Assembly: GCA_964019415.1 (NCBI GenBank)
Contig: OZ025883.1
Location: 2,789,586-2,853,585 of the forward strand
DNA length: 64,000 nt
DNA from: Ianthella basta
Lineage: Eukaryota; Porifera; Demospongiae; Verongiida; Ianthellidae
Direction of reading: 5' to 3'
Below, one piece after another: positions 11,361 to 23,661 of this stretch. The notes under the pieces were generated by a model. That model had not been told where the DNA came from. It worked only from the letters and a program-made list of their open reading frames with translations, and did no database searches. Position 1 is the stretch's first letter. The number at the start of each line of letters is the position of its first letter. A program made the translations under genes and the position numbers.

Positions 11361-13332
11361 TATATTATATACGGCCACCACATGCATTCCTAGATGAAAA
11401 TGATCACCACCACCACCACCACATGGTGCCAGTACAATGCATGCATTCAGTATATGCGCCATTGCTCTAGAAAAAACACCACCACCACCACCACCACACA
11501 GTGCAAGTTACAATATCGCAGCCACCACCACCTCTGCCAGTAGAGTATCTGTGCTAGTTGGTCATAGAAAAAGAGCACCACCAGTGCAAGTTACAGTAGC
11601 CACCACCACATGTGTCAGTAGAGTGTCTGCGCTAGCTTGTCATGGAAAAAGAACACCAGTGCAAGTTACAGTAGCCACCACCACATGTGCCAGTAGAATA
11701 TCTGCGCTAGTTGGTAATTGAAAAAGACCACCAGTGCAAGTTACAGTGGCTCCGGGCCAGCACATGCAAGTTACAGCTGGTCAGAACCTGCACCGCTGCC
11801 ATTGGAATGCACGCTGCAGCAAGCAATTGTAAGCTTGCCTAAGGGCATGCCATTGAATTGAGGGTGCATGGGAAGAAATTCAATGGCATGCCCTTAGGCA
11901 AGTTACAATTGCTTGCTGCAGCGTGCATTCCAATGGCAGCGGTGCAGGTTCTGACCAGCTGTAACTTGCATGTGCTGGCCCGGAGCCACTGTAACTTGCA
12001 CTGGTGGTCTTTTTCAATTACCAACTAGCGCAGATATTCTACTGGCACATGTGGTGGTGGCTACTGTAACTTGCACTGGTGTTCTTTTTCCATGACAAGC
12101 TAGCGCAGACACTCTACTGACACATGTGGTGGTGGCTACTGTAACTTGCACTGGTGGTGCTCTTTTTCTATGACCAACTAGCACAGATACTCTACTGGCA
12201 GAGGTGGTGGTGGCTGCGATATTGTAACTTGCACTGTGTGGTGGTGGTGGTGGTGGTGTTTTTTCTAGAGCAATGGCGCATATACTGAATGCATGCATTG
12301 TACTGGCACCATGTGGTGGTGGTGGTGGTGATCATTTTCATCTAGGAATGCATGTGGTGGCCGTAATATTGTAACTTGCACTGTGTGGTGGTGGTGGTAG
12401 TAGTATGTGGTAGCAGCACCTGATGTGGTGGTCTGTTTCCTTGCAGCTCTGGCACATAATATTATACTGGTGTGCTCATTGCAACTTCCACTGTGGTGGT
12501 GATGATGGCGGTCGTATTTATCTATGTGGTGGTGAGTAGCTGGATATTGTGGCTGGATAGTTGTGAGCAAGTGTACATGTTGGTGCTGCTCTGCTCCAGC
12601 ATAGCGGCAAATGCCTACAAATTGGTGTCAAAATGTGATTGTTCAAAACATCGCCTCCATTTTGTGACTAATTAAGCAATACTGCTAATGACATGAGGAA
12701 ATTGGTCATCTAACTTCATCCAATTAGTATCATGACTTAGCAGGGCTGGGTTGGTAAGATATGCATTGAACCTCACTTTTCTCGGCCATTTTGCCACTAA
12801 TTAAGAAATCCTGCTAATGACATGAACAGTTGCATTATCTGGCTAGGTCCATCAAGTGTCATGACTGAGCGGGCCGGGCTGGTTGAATACATCATACACA
12901 TCACATATGTCGGCCATTTTGAGACTAATTAAGAAATCCCGCTAATAACATAGGAAGGTGGACCACTTGGATGTGTCCACCAAGTTTCACGTCTCAACGA
13001 GCCCAGTTGCATTAATATACAAGATACCACTATGCATCAATATAAATGCACCATACATTAAGTGTTATGCTATGCACATTTATATTAGGATTTGGCGGGC
13101 TGCTTGTAGAAGAACGAAGACCTAATTAAAAATTCTGCCTCATTTAAAAGTCTTAAAATCTCCCATACTTCAAAGGCACACCTATCACATGTTCGTGAGG
13201 GGTGCCTAACCCCCCGGGAATTATATTATATTATATTATATTATATTATATTATATTATATTATATTATATTATATTATATTATATTATATTATTTACTT
13301 TAGATTAGTGGTGTATATTGTAACTTGCACTG
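11361..13332. mobile_element. Foldback element 3, left arm truncated
   Basis: Left arm about 500 bp beginning ACGGCCACCACATGCATTCC, centre near 11868, right arm about 1,465 bp ending TGTAACTTGCACTG followed by TA at 13333-13334. The terminal (TATTA)n tract is expanded here to about 13 units, compared with about 4 in element 1. The right end abuts the death-domain fragment. Confidence 0.8.
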
Positions 13333-13337
13333 TATTA

Positions 13338-13531
13338 ACAAAATTGCATCCAAAGACCACCCCAGTGACTGTGTTGGGGCATGTCGGGATGTCCTCAGTC
13401 GCTGGCTGAGAGGAGAGCAGCACACTGGGGAATGGGAGCGAACGTGGTCCACCCTCCTGACAGTGCTGGTTAGAGCAGGCTTTGCTGAGCTGGAGAGGAG
13501 CCTGGGACGAGAGCACTTTAAGAATCAGTAG
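13338..13531 (+). pseudogene. Death-domain C-terminal half (truncated)
   Basis: Open frame ending in TAG. It reads KDHPSDCVGACRDVLSRWL, then TWSTLLTVLVRAGFAELERS, matching helices 3 to 6 of the death domain (the ACxxxLxxWL and TWxxLLxxLxxAGxxxLxxxL pattern). Helices 1-2 are absent because foldback element 3 ends six bases upstream. Death domains mediate homotypic assembly in apoptosis and innate-immune signalling. The stop just after the domain suggests it was the last exon of its source gene. With no start and no upstream exon, I call it a truncated gene piece. Confidence 0.65.
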
Positions 13532-13995
13532 CTTCCTTAAAGCTTAATATCTGCGGTGTTTCTGACCTGACTGCTCTATAATAATATTATGGTTTCCAAC
13601 ATGAGTATCAGCCTTAGTTATTTTGTTTATATAGTATATTTGTGCTTTTAGTGTGGTCAGACAATACTTATGCATATCTTGTTTTGTGGTGCAAGTTGTA
13701 TCACATCGTTCTAGTTTATCAGTTGTGTGTGTTTGTGTTTCACATTAAAATTCAGGTTCAACTTATCTCTTGTATCTGACTACGTATGGCCTGTATCGTT
13801 ACTCTTTCTTATAGTAACCTTTGACAATGCTTATAATATGCCATTCTTAATTCATTGTTATTTGGACCCTGTCTTGTATTAATGTAACATTGCAGTATTG
13901 TTGGAATATATAGTTTCAGATGGGTGAAATTAACAGCTTCATGCGCATGTGGTTAATTCATTCAAGGCATATACTCACAGTTTAGTGAGAGTGCG

Positions 13996-14031
<36 letters not shown>

Positions 14032-14595
14032 TGTGCATGTGTTGTATTGGCATGTGGTGCATGTAGGTATGCTTGCTTCTCTACATACATAGTATATGCA
14101 GCATGAATGTGACTACATAATGTTCTACATTTCCATAGACCTGTTTAGTATACACATTTGTGTGGAATCATGTGCATGCGTATGTTGGCGTTAGTGTGTG
14201 ATGCATTGTATATGTGCCTGTATGGGAAAACAGGCATGTATGTACATATATAATAGTGGCAATGTGTTGTGATGTCTGCTGTAGGGCAGTGAACATGTCT
14301 GACATTGAATGACATTGACATTGAATGAGTGGTTGCCAAGGGAGACAAGCACCGCAGTGTGGCCAACACAGTTATGAACACAAACAGGTGTGTTAGTATC
14401 ACAAACACAACTCATTGTCAACTCAATCTACTTGACCATACCACTTGTAGCTGTTTTGCTGGACATTGACTAATGCAAAATTCCCATTTGGAATTTTGAA
14501 ATGGCTACTGGAATTGGGACAGGGCTGTGAACACTCAAGGCTAACTGGTCTGAGTTCCATCCATTTTCCCATTCCCATCTCTGCCCTCCCCTTCC
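13532..14595. other. Unique sequence inside the 13.2 kb insertion
   Basis: Not repeated elsewhere in the window. It has a short GT run at about 13995-14027 and otherwise AT-rich sequence. The first ~150 bp could be the 3' untranslated region of the death-domain gene fragment. No other coding signal seen. Confidence 0.5.
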
Positions 14596-14768
14596 AGTTC
14601 CCGTTCCCACCTCCTGCTGATCCTGACTGTTGAAGGTCATGATAAGGTGTCAGGAACCATCACTGAAGGGAGGTTGACTCTGGTGGACTTGGCTGGCTCT
14701 GAGCGGATATCCCGGACAGAGGCCAAAGGCATCCGATTGGTGGAGGCTGCAGCCATTAACAAGTCTCT
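14596..14768 (+). pseudogene. Kinesin motor-domain exon
   Basis: Reads SSRSHLLLILTVEG, then LTLVDLAGSERISRTEAKG and AAAINKSL: kinesin switch I (SSRSH), switch II (DLAGSE) and the following helix. A CCTTCCAG acceptor precedes it. At the end, CTGTAAGC can be read in two ways: as a GTAAGC splice donor at 14769, or as a TAA stop replacing Ser of the universal SLSALG motif, since AGCTTTGGGC after it still spells ALG. The second reading favours a decayed motor exon. The SER-ISRTEAKG form resembles C-terminal-motor (kinesin-14) types, but the subfamily is uncertain. Confidence 0.75.
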
Positions 14769-14829
14769 GTAAGCTTTGGGCTAAGTACGCTTTTTATTGT
14801 GCTAGTATGTGTGTACATGCATGTGTTTT

Positions 14830-15030
<201 letters not shown>

Positions 15031-15203
15031 TTGTGCATGTGCATGTGCATGTCCTTGTGTGTAAATGCTGTGTCTACCCATGATGTGTTATTTTTGTTCA
15101 GATAATACTGTTTTTAGTAGCTATTTTGTATATAAGGATTGTTGTTATGAAGCTTGCTGGTTCTTTTGCTTTGTGGAAATGGTTGTTTGCTATTTTAAAC
15201 AAG

Positions 15204-15694
15204 TGATGGAAGGCCATGTAAAGTGTATGTACATGAAGTTGGCAAGAAGTTTTACGTGGACTGGGAAGAGCAGGTGAGTGTATTGACAGAATGTGACAAC
15301 TACCTCTATGCATACAATACTGTAAGATAGTGACACTGTTATATTACATGCATACAATATGGTAACACACCCACCCCCCCCCCCCCACACACACACATGT
15401 ACACTCATGGACACAAACTTTATACTACGTATGTGACCAAGTGTGTCTGAACTAGTGTTGTACCCAAGCTATCTGTAGATGAACAGCACTAATTGAAGGG
15501 GCCTGAGCACCGAGCTATGTCCTAACATGCTGTACTCCACATGTAGTGATGGTACGTAGTTAACCTGTATCCCTGTACATGTACAGGAGCAGTGCAATCT
15601 GCTGTACTTCTACCATGAGAAGACAGGGAGCTGGGTCCCAGTTCCTCTGGCATGGGAGGTCCCCAGTGTTGTGAAACACATCAAAGACATACAG
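15204..15694 (+). CDS. Two phase-matched exons of an unidentified gene
   Basis: Exon 15204-15273 ends VGKKFYVDWEEQ before GTGAGT. Exon 15587-15694 starts after TGTACAG, reads NLLYFYHEKTGSWVPVPLAW and ends HIKDIQ before GTAACA. Both junctions are phase 0, giving about 59 residues. The Trp-rich pattern (YVDW, then GSWVPVPLAWE) is faintly WW-domain-like, but I do not recognise the family. These exons lie 3' of the kinesin exon on the same strand and are phase-compatible with it, so they might belong to one chimeric or captured transcript. No start or stop is visible. Confidence 0.5.
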
Positions 15695-17504
15695 GTAACA
15701 ATTGTGATTAGAGAAACAATATTGACATATTGAGGTAAATATATTTATCTCACACACGTACACAGTCTTGGGCTAATCCATGTTGCTGTCAGCTCTGTTT
15801 CCTCTGCTCTTCTTCTCTGTTGCAGTGCAAATGAAGTTGTTTTGAAGGACAGGTGTCTTAAATTAGCTCTGATTGACCACTTTGCGTATGAATCAATCTT
15901 TGAACGTCTGCCATATTGACAAACGAATCTTATTGCTTGCATTCTGGTACAAGCCGGTTATGCTTTTGGAACACAGGTTCATTGAATATGCACGGCCTCG
16001 GGGTTTGCCCTTGGCGTGTATATCCGATAAGCCCTCATTGTCATTGTATAACCATATACAATGTATTACCATAATTTAATGGTTGCGCATTCTCCATTAA
16101 AGTATATACGAGTCTATATTATGCATATAGTATACTCTATCCTTTACATCCATCCACGACCCGCTCCTGAGTATACTAATCTTGCTAACCACAAAAGGAA
16201 GGACCATTTGGAACTTCCTTGGTATGCAAGCCTGGGCCGTCCCCCGGTCCGTGCTACAAGGTATCGGCTAGCCTGTATGACCTTTGACCCCTGACCCTTG
16301 TACTTCCTTGCTGAGGACCCTACTTAACCTGGGGTACTGCCCAGCTCTATCGCACCTTCTTAGGGAAGACGGAGAAGCTACAAGACAATTTGACAATGCC
16401 ACATACACATAGACATGCTACAAACACCTGGTACAGGCCAACAAAGGAAAACAACCAAACCAATGTAAAAAACGCAAGGCAGCTCTGTAGCTTCCCAAGC
16501 CCGCACCATGAGCACATGTAGAGCTAGTGCGCATGTGCACAGCCCCCTATCCCACGTATGCGCAATGCCTTACTCACTGGGGGCATGTGGGCATTACAAA
16601 TGCTTACCATTAACTATGTTCAACTCTGTTAAACTCCATATAATATATTATTACCATAATATATTGTATGTGTGTGCATAATTGTATGTTATGTAAAATT
16701 GTGTGTGTTGAACTCAGTGTTTTATTGCTTTGAATGACACAATGTTAAATTTCTGTTGTACCTCTTTTCCCAGACAGAGGTCAAAAGCATCCAATTGTCT
16801 GAGGCTGCCTTTCCATCTCTTTTAGCATTGGAACAGGTGTGTGTGCACAGAAGTGTATTTTAGTTTGTGTGCATGCATGTGAGAATGTGTGCAATGCACA
16901 TGCTCACAACATCCACCCTTAATACTTGGTTCGCAGCATACTCTAATCTCGTTCCCAAGCCATCTTAATTAGTGTGGGGGTGGAAAAGACGGCCTGGGAA
17001 CCACTGTTTGCGCATGCGCAAAGATTTTCCAGCAAAAACTAGCTTGTATGTGCTTCAGCTTTAGCTGTTTGCTTGCCTTGCCTTAGAGAAAGGCGTAGGG
17101 CAAGGCTGTCGCGAAGAGCATGGCTTCAGGAAGCTTTCTCGTTGTGGATATTCATTTGCACAGCAGTTAGCAGGCTGGGGTAGAATGGCCCAGCTTACAG
17201 TAGCAGAGAAATACTATTTTGGAATGTGACGGAGAGTCAGACAGCCTCACATATATGCACTAGTCGCCACACAGCCTTACTGCGAGCCGTATTAGATCCA
17301 GACTCCGTTATCTAGACTGCTTTCTTCCTGTCAATCCCGTGCGCAGTGTTTGAACATCGCTGGCACGGCAAATTGAAGCATCTTAGCGAACTGAGTAACG
17401 TCGGCAATTTTCTACCCAAACTGGACCGGTTCTGAATGTTCTCAGCGTTCGCTGCTGGTCATTTATAGCTCACTTACTCTTCTTCACATATATTTCCAAA
17501 AACA
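15695..17504. other. Unique sequence with a degenerate second kinesin exon
   Basis: Unique spacer inside the 13.2 kb insertion. It includes TGACCTTTGACCC at 16278-16290, a DR1-type nuclear-receptor half-site pair, and the kinesin-like relic annotated separately. Otherwise I see no gene, RNA or repeat. Confidence 0.5.
16774..16836 (+). pseudogene. Degenerate duplicate of kinesin exon segment
   Basis: Reads TEVKSIQLSEAAFPSLLALE, collinear with TEAKGIRLVEAAAINKSL*ALG of the exon at 14596-14768. At the DNA level ACAGAGGYCAAARGCATCC is shared. It is preceded by a good CTTTTCCCAG acceptor and followed by CAG|GTGTGT. Switch I and switch II are missing, so it is a partial, decayed duplicate. Confidence 0.6.
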
Positions 17505-18976
17505 TAGCCACCACCACATGTGCCAGTAGAATATCTGCGCTAGTTGGTAAGTGAAAAAGACCACCAGTGCAAGTTACAGTGGCTCCGGGCCAGCACATGC
17601 AAGTTACAGCTGGTCAGAACCTGCACTGCTGCCATTGTAATGCACGCTGCAGCAAGCAATTGTAAGCTTGCCTAAGGGCATGCCATTGAATTGAGGGTGC
17701 ATGGGAAGAAATTCAATGGCATGCCCTTAGGCAAGTTACAATTGCTTGCTGCAGCGTGCATTACAATGGCAGCAGTGCAGGTTCTGACCAGCTGTAACTT
17801 GCATGTGCTGGCTCGGAGCCACTGTAACTTGCACTGGTGGTCTTTTTCACTTACCAACTAGCGCAGATATTCTACTGGCACATGTGGTGGTGGCTACTGT
17901 AACTTGCACTGGTGGTCTTTTTCCATGACCAACTAGCACAGATACTCTACTGGCAGAGGTGGTGGTGGCTGCGATATTGTAACTTGCACTGTGTGGTGGT
18001 GGTGGTAGTAGTATGTGGTAGCAGCACCTGATGTGGTGGTCTGTTTCCTTGCAACTCTGGCACATAATATCATACTGGTGTGCTCATTGCAACTTCCGCT
18101 GTGGTGGTGATGATGGCGGTTGTATTTATCTATGTGGTGGTGAGTAGCTGGATATTGTGGCTGGATAGTTGTGAGCAAGTGTACATGTTGGTGCTGCTCT
18201 GCTCCAGCATAGCGGCAAATGCCTACAAATTGGTGTCAAAATGTGATTGTTCAAAACATCGCCTCCATTTTGTGACTAATTAAGCAATACTGCTAATGAC
18301 ATGAGGAAATTGGTCATCTAACTTCATCCACTTAGTATCATGACTTAGCAGGGCTGGGTCGTTAAGATATGCAATGAACCTCATTTTTCTCGGCCATTTT
18401 GCAACTAATTAAGAAATCCTGCTAATGACATGAACAGTTGGATTATCTGGCTAGGTCCATCAAGTGTCATGACTGAGCGGGCCGGGCTGGTTGAATACAT
18501 CATACACCTCACATATGTCGGCCATTTTGAGACTAATTTAGAAATCCCGCTAATAACATAGGAAGGTGGACCACTTGGATGTGTCCACCAAGTTTCACGT
18601 CTCAACGAGCCCAGTTGCATTCATATACAAGATACCACTATGCATCAATATAAATGCACCATACATTAAGTGTTATGCTATGCACATTTATATTAGGATT
18701 TTGCGGGCTGCTTGTAGAAGAACGAAGGCCTAATTAAAAATTCTGCCTCATTTAAAAGTGTTAAAATCTCCCATACTTCCAAGGCACACCTATCACATGT
18801 TCGTGAGGGGTGCCTAACCCCCCGGGAATTATATTATATTATATTATATTATATTATATTATATTATATTATATTATATTATATTATATTATATTATTTA
18901 CTTTAGATTAGTGGTGTATATTGTAACTTGCACTGTATTTACTTTAGATTAGTGGTGTATATTGTAACTTGCACTG
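17505..18976. mobile_element. Foldback element 4, strongly left-truncated, duplicated right end
   Basis: Left arm only about 195 bp, centre near 17702, right arm about 1,275 bp. The right terminus is present twice in tandem: TGTAACTTGCACTG ends at 18935, and a second ~41 bp copy of TTTACTTTAGATTAGTGG...CACTG ends at 18976, then TA. The (TATTA)n tract is again long. This element lies about 4.2 kb from element 3, separated by the gene fragments. Confidence 0.8.
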
Positions 18977-19721
18977 TATATATATATTTCTGTCATTTTG
19001 CAAATGGCGGCGCTCACGTCGTTCTTTACAAAGCTTTAAATCCTCTCTAATGACGCTTCGCCGTGTTTGAATCGAACGAAATGTGGTAATAAACATGTGT
19101 TAATAGAGTGATACTAATAAAAAGCCTAAGGAACGTCTCTTCTGCGAGATACAGCTCCAATTATCACTGACGGACATTGTAAAATGGCCGCGCGCTCGAC
19201 GCGTTCTGTTTGCTAGGCTCAAAACCATCTTTTTTTAGATTTCGCCGTCTATCCAAAGAACGCAAAGTGTTTCTAGAACATGTTTAAGTAATATTATTGT
19301 GGTAGGAAGCTTACTTAACTGTTTTTCTGCGAGGTACAGCCCTAAATACAACAGAAGTCTAGTGACCCGTAGGTCAATAATGGAGGACCAGCGAGTCATG
19401 ACACATAATTATAGCCATGATTCGCTCATATAGTCATCATAGGGTAGCCTTTTAGCCAGCACACTCCTCCTCCAGGCACAAAGTAACAATTGCTCATTCA
19501 GAATGTCATATAGATCAAAAAGCAGTAGGCAAACATTTGACAGTTTGGTAGGGATGCTTTCACTGGATATGACTGGCTGCTCTGGAGACTTGAAACTCTT
19601 GCAAACCCAACGGTCTAGTGTGTCTTGATGTATCTTTCAGGCCAACAACAATACTGTACCCCCAACTATCTGATTTACTGAACGTACATGGGAAAATTGC
19701 TAGCAAGTAGTTCGAGGTTCA
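18977..19721. repeat. Diverged ~185 bp tandem pair and unique flank
   Basis: Two related blocks start at about 18990 and 19170. Both go from a CATTTTGCAAATGGCGGCGC-like or CATTGTAAAATGGCCGCGCG-like start, through TTCGCCGT, to TCTGCGAGATACAGC or TCTGCGAGGTACAGC. They look like an old tandem duplication. The remainder up to the right hairpin shows nothing recognisable. Confidence 0.5.
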
Positions 19722-20118
19722 GGGGCGCCCTGGCGCCCCACGAGTTTTTTAACTCGAAATACTTGTATTTCAGTTTCTTGATTTTTGTTTCTGAAGAGCA
19801 AGGTACCAAAAAAGTCCCAGCCTCACTAGGTTTACTGCTAAACCAAAGCTTTAGTGGTTTTGATTATATGTATATTACTGCACTTTGAACTCCTTTTTTG
19901 CTTTCTCTTTCTGTTAATTATATTAGTATTCTCTTTATTTATATTACAACACCCATTCTGAATATGGAATGTTGCATGAAATGGAAATGGAAGTTGAGCA
20001 CACCTTGTACACAGCCTGCAAGCCAGTATGAAAGCACAGGATAACAGGCTGTATAAACAAGTACCAACCACTGAAGCTACAAACGGGGCAGGCTTGACCA
20101 ACCATCAACATCAGAAGC

Positions 20119-20274
20119 ATGTCCCAGCCATCATTGTTCAATGTGACCACTGTGGGAATTCGTCAGGGACTTCACAACCACAAGGGTTCTGTAGTAGAAG
20201 ACCACCTCTGTGAGGGATATTTTATTGGCCTGTATCACTCCCTTCTCATGGAGACCTTGGAGTGCAAACAGTAA
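20119..20274 (+). CDS. Small unidentified ORF 2
   Basis: 51 codons from ATG to TAA, starting MSQPSLFNVTTVG and ending FIGLYHSLLMETLECKQ. The same frame is intact at 28600-28755 and, with changes, from 45869 in unit 4; in unit 3 a small change near 36690 breaks it. It lies just upstream of the second GT microsatellite. Preservation could simply reflect recent duplication. No family recognised. Confidence 0.3.
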   Translation: MSQPSLFNVTTVGIRQGLHNHKGSVVEDHLCEGYFIGLYHSLLMETLECKQ

Positions 20275-20299
20275 ATGGATGAATAGATTGTATGTGTGT

Positions 20300-20459
<160 letters not shown>

Positions 20460-20573
20460 ATGCAATTGAGGCATATACAGAATTGTATATGCACAAGTAG
20501 ATGGAGCTCACAAAAAAGCATTACCATTACAAATTTCCCTGAGTGGACTAAAGATTGATAACTGACTTGGGGA

Positions 20574-20990
20574 ATGATTTCTGAAGCATTCTGGTCTCCT
20601 GCCTCCAGCTGTACTGGGGCTCCAGTGCATAAGACTACAGTTAGATTTGGCATCTTTCTAGATCTGCTCCTGGGGAGTGGAATTAACGTACTTGGACAGC
20701 TTGTCTCTCCCTTTATTGAAATCCTCCATTCTTCCACAGCCTGCAAGCTCAGATGGACCACCCCTTCCTGCATGGAGAGGTGAGCTACAGTGTCTACTCG
20801 AGCTCATTACTGTATGCAGCATTCATTCCCACTCCCATTTTGGTCCTCATCTATATCCTTCAAGGCCACTCAGGAAAGACTGTGCCACTGGTTTGTGTGT
20901 TTTGTCTTCCAAAGATAATGAAGGATACACAAGCACATTCACAATGGCAACAACATGCAAATCATAATTCCAACTAGAGAAATTTGTCTG
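20574..20990 (+). pseudogene. Degenerate receptor TM6-TM7 relic, unit 1
   Basis: Frames interrupted by shifts encode VRFGIFLDLLLGSGINVLGQ (compare IKFGFFLLLGNGINLLGQ of TM6), then DGPPLP, then AFIPTPILVLIY (compare ALIPTPIIVLVY of TM7) and a basic tail. No TM1-TM5 is present. It is closest in loop wording (SSDGPPLP) to receptor E, which has SPDGPPLP. It is a 5'-truncated, frame-shifted pseudogene. Confidence 0.8.
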
Positions 20991-21303
20991 GTGAAGATTG
21001 TAATTGCTGTTGGTGGCACTTACATAGCTAACCATTCAGCACCGTTGTAGCTATGTCTCTATCCCTTGTAGTGCCATCTCCTCACACATGTTCGCACAAT
21101 AGCTGCATAGCTGCATCTTCTGTTTGCAGGAACTCCTCCACAATGTACATTCAATGCACATTGACTTAGTACTATATATGTTTATACCACTTATGATATT
21201 TGCAAGCTAGCCCTACAAGAAGGACTGGCCCTTGACCTTGTGAAGCTTGCATTCCTTCAAAATGTGGAAAAAGGGTTGGCAACATGTTTCCTACAAAAAC
21301 AAG

Positions 21304-21898
21304 ACCATCCTGCCATGGAAGGCAGGGAAGGTATTAGTATGGGATGCCACATGTCCGGACACTTACGCGCCCTCCCACATCTCCGCTGCAGCCAAAGGAG
21401 CAGGTGCAGTGGCTGCACAAGCCGAGCACTTGAAGATTTCAAAGTATGCTCACCTTGAATCGAGCCACCTTTTCGTGCCAATTGCAGTGGAGACATCAGG
21501 TGTGCTGGGCCAAGCAGCACTAGACTTTGTGAGCGACCTAGGACAACGTCTCCATCAGGTGACTGGAGAAGCTAGAAGCAAGGAATACCTCCTGCAGAAG
21601 CTGTCAATTGCTATCCAACGGGGGAATGCGGCAGCAGTGCTCGGGACTGCTGAGAAAGACAGGGATCAGGATCCCTTCTGGGATTAACTGATTGCATGTG
21701 CATGCTCAATGACTTGTCATTCTTGTAATTTAACTTGAGTATATTGTTAAGTAATCTTTTCCTGCATGCTATTTTGATATATTTATTTTTATCTTGCAAT
21801 TGTATCAATGATGATTTAACTAATTATGGAAAAAAAAAAAAAAAAAAAAAAAAGTTTGAGTTGAAGTTAATTGAAGTTCATCCAGTCGCTACACTTAA
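21304..21898 (+). mobile_element. 5'-truncated retroelement insertion with target-site duplication
   Basis: Unit 3 reads CTACAAAAACAAGAACAGATG without a break at 29680-29700. Here the same site is split: AAAAACAAG at 21295-21303 and again at 21899-21907. The insert encodes about 128 residues: ILPWKAGKVLVWDATCPDT, FVPIAVETSG, then LSIAIQRGNAAAVLGT and a stop. This is the conserved C-terminal region of a family of invertebrate retroelement polyproteins. A run of about 24 A at 21830-21853 marks a poly(A) tail, but about 45 bp of other sequence follows before the duplicated site. Confidence 0.85.
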
Positions 21899-22750
21899 AA
21901 AAACAAGAACAGATGTATGGGTAGTGTGGTGTGTCTCTGAAAACATGTGTACATGTAGCTATATATGTGTGGAAAACCATGGTCTTCTGGTGGGAAATCA
22001 TCCACTCTTGGAATCTGTATAGCTAGCTATTGTGAAAAAGCCATACAACTGTCCGTTGGGTAGTGGATTATCATTGATATTCTCCGTCCTCCTCAGAAGC
22101 CATCATAACTATGCCTACATAGTCAGTGAAGGTTACTAACTCATGACTATGCCTGCAGCTATATACAGGTGGATATTATTGTACTTAAGCTTCTGATCTG
22201 GCACAAACTACGTATGATGACATATGATGATGCTTATGAAAAGCGCTAATGCTATTTCAATATACGTATGTACTTAAGAATATCATGATACTAGCTTTAG
22301 AGGTAGTCTCACGCCATATGATACTATATACATTAGAGGGCTAATGTACGCAGCACAAAACTATCACAAAATGTATAATGTACGGGATGTTTGACCAACA
22401 GAGCTTCAGTTGAGTTGCGCAGTCTAGGTGTTCAGACATTCCCATGTTCCTTGTTTATGCATTGTTCGTTAGCTAGTTAGCTACAGTGCACTTATAGCGT
22501 GTTTGCTGTTTATACGTATACCACTGCATGACACTGCATCCCACTTAAGCCACCATTGCCAGACAGTTGAATAGTATGTTCGTATATTGTTGAATAGTAT
22601 GTTCGGATGTTTCAGGCTTACCCCCAACACAGACCAGGAGAGGGGTGACTCCTGTATGTACACTATTATTAGGACAATCACACATATTACAACATACTTG
22701 CAATGTACAGCATCAAAGGCTATATTGCTAACATGTTCATAGTGGACAGA

Positions 22751-23210
22751 CATCAGTAGAGTGTGCATACACAGGATGTGCTCTACCTACAGCTGGGCCT
22801 CCATTAGTCATAACCAATTGGCAGAAGACCCCATTATTCTAAGTTATGTCACAACACTAGCTACTGCAGCACTTGTGGGCAATTGTTACTGATATATATT
22901 ATAGGTAATAATATAAATAGTGAAGTTCATCAGTAGTGTGCATACACAGGATGTGGTCTACCTACAGTTGGGCCTCCCTTAGTCATGCAACAACGGTTAC
23001 CAATTGGCAGAAGACCCCATTATGCTAAGTTATGTCACAGCACTAGCTACTGCAGCACTTGTGGGCAGTTGTTACTGAGATATAGGTAATAATAAATAGT
23101 GGAGTTCATCAGTAGAGTGTGCATACACAGGATGTGGTCTACCTACAGCTATAGCTGTAGGTAAACCACATCCTGCACTATAGGCCTCTGTTAGTCATGC
23201 AGTCTCACGC
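22751..23210. repeat. ~178 bp minisatellite, unit 2 copy
   Basis: Same organisation as at 1147-1605, with units at 22751, 22928 and 23107 and the terminal inverted repeat. It ends about 635 bp before the receptor B start. Confidence 0.85.
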
Positions 23211-23394
23211 TCTATAGTTTAGTACTCAAAGTTCGTGAAATTATCGCTACAGTCGCATAAGCGTGATGTCTATTTTGGTAATTCGATTGTGTTGGCAAAT
23301 TTGATGTAATCGCCAACATTCTTGCTGCATGAATGTTCATAGGCTCAATGGTGCCTGTGTGTGCGTGCCTGCATGTGTGTGTGCATCACCTCTG

Positions 23395-23480
23395 CCCCAC
23401 AGACCTCAGCCCTGACCTGGTGATGTGGAACAGTACCAAGCGTGCTGTTTTCCTTATCGAGCTAACATGTCCCTGCAGCA
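23395..23480 (+). pseudogene. Retroelement C-terminal relic, unit 2
   Basis: Better preserved copy of the relic at 1790: SPDLVMWNSTKRAVFLIELTC after the CTGCCCCACAG acceptor-like site, running directly into the GT microsatellite. Too short to have function. Confidence 0.4.
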
Positions 23481-23508
23481 ATCAATGTGTGTGTGCCTGC
23501 GCGCGCGC

Positions 23509-23661
<153 letters not shown>

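Noticed and set aside
7776..12570. Protein-coding genes inside the foldback arms
   Set aside because: Frames are kept by a period divisible by three and occur on both strands of a palindrome; no domain.
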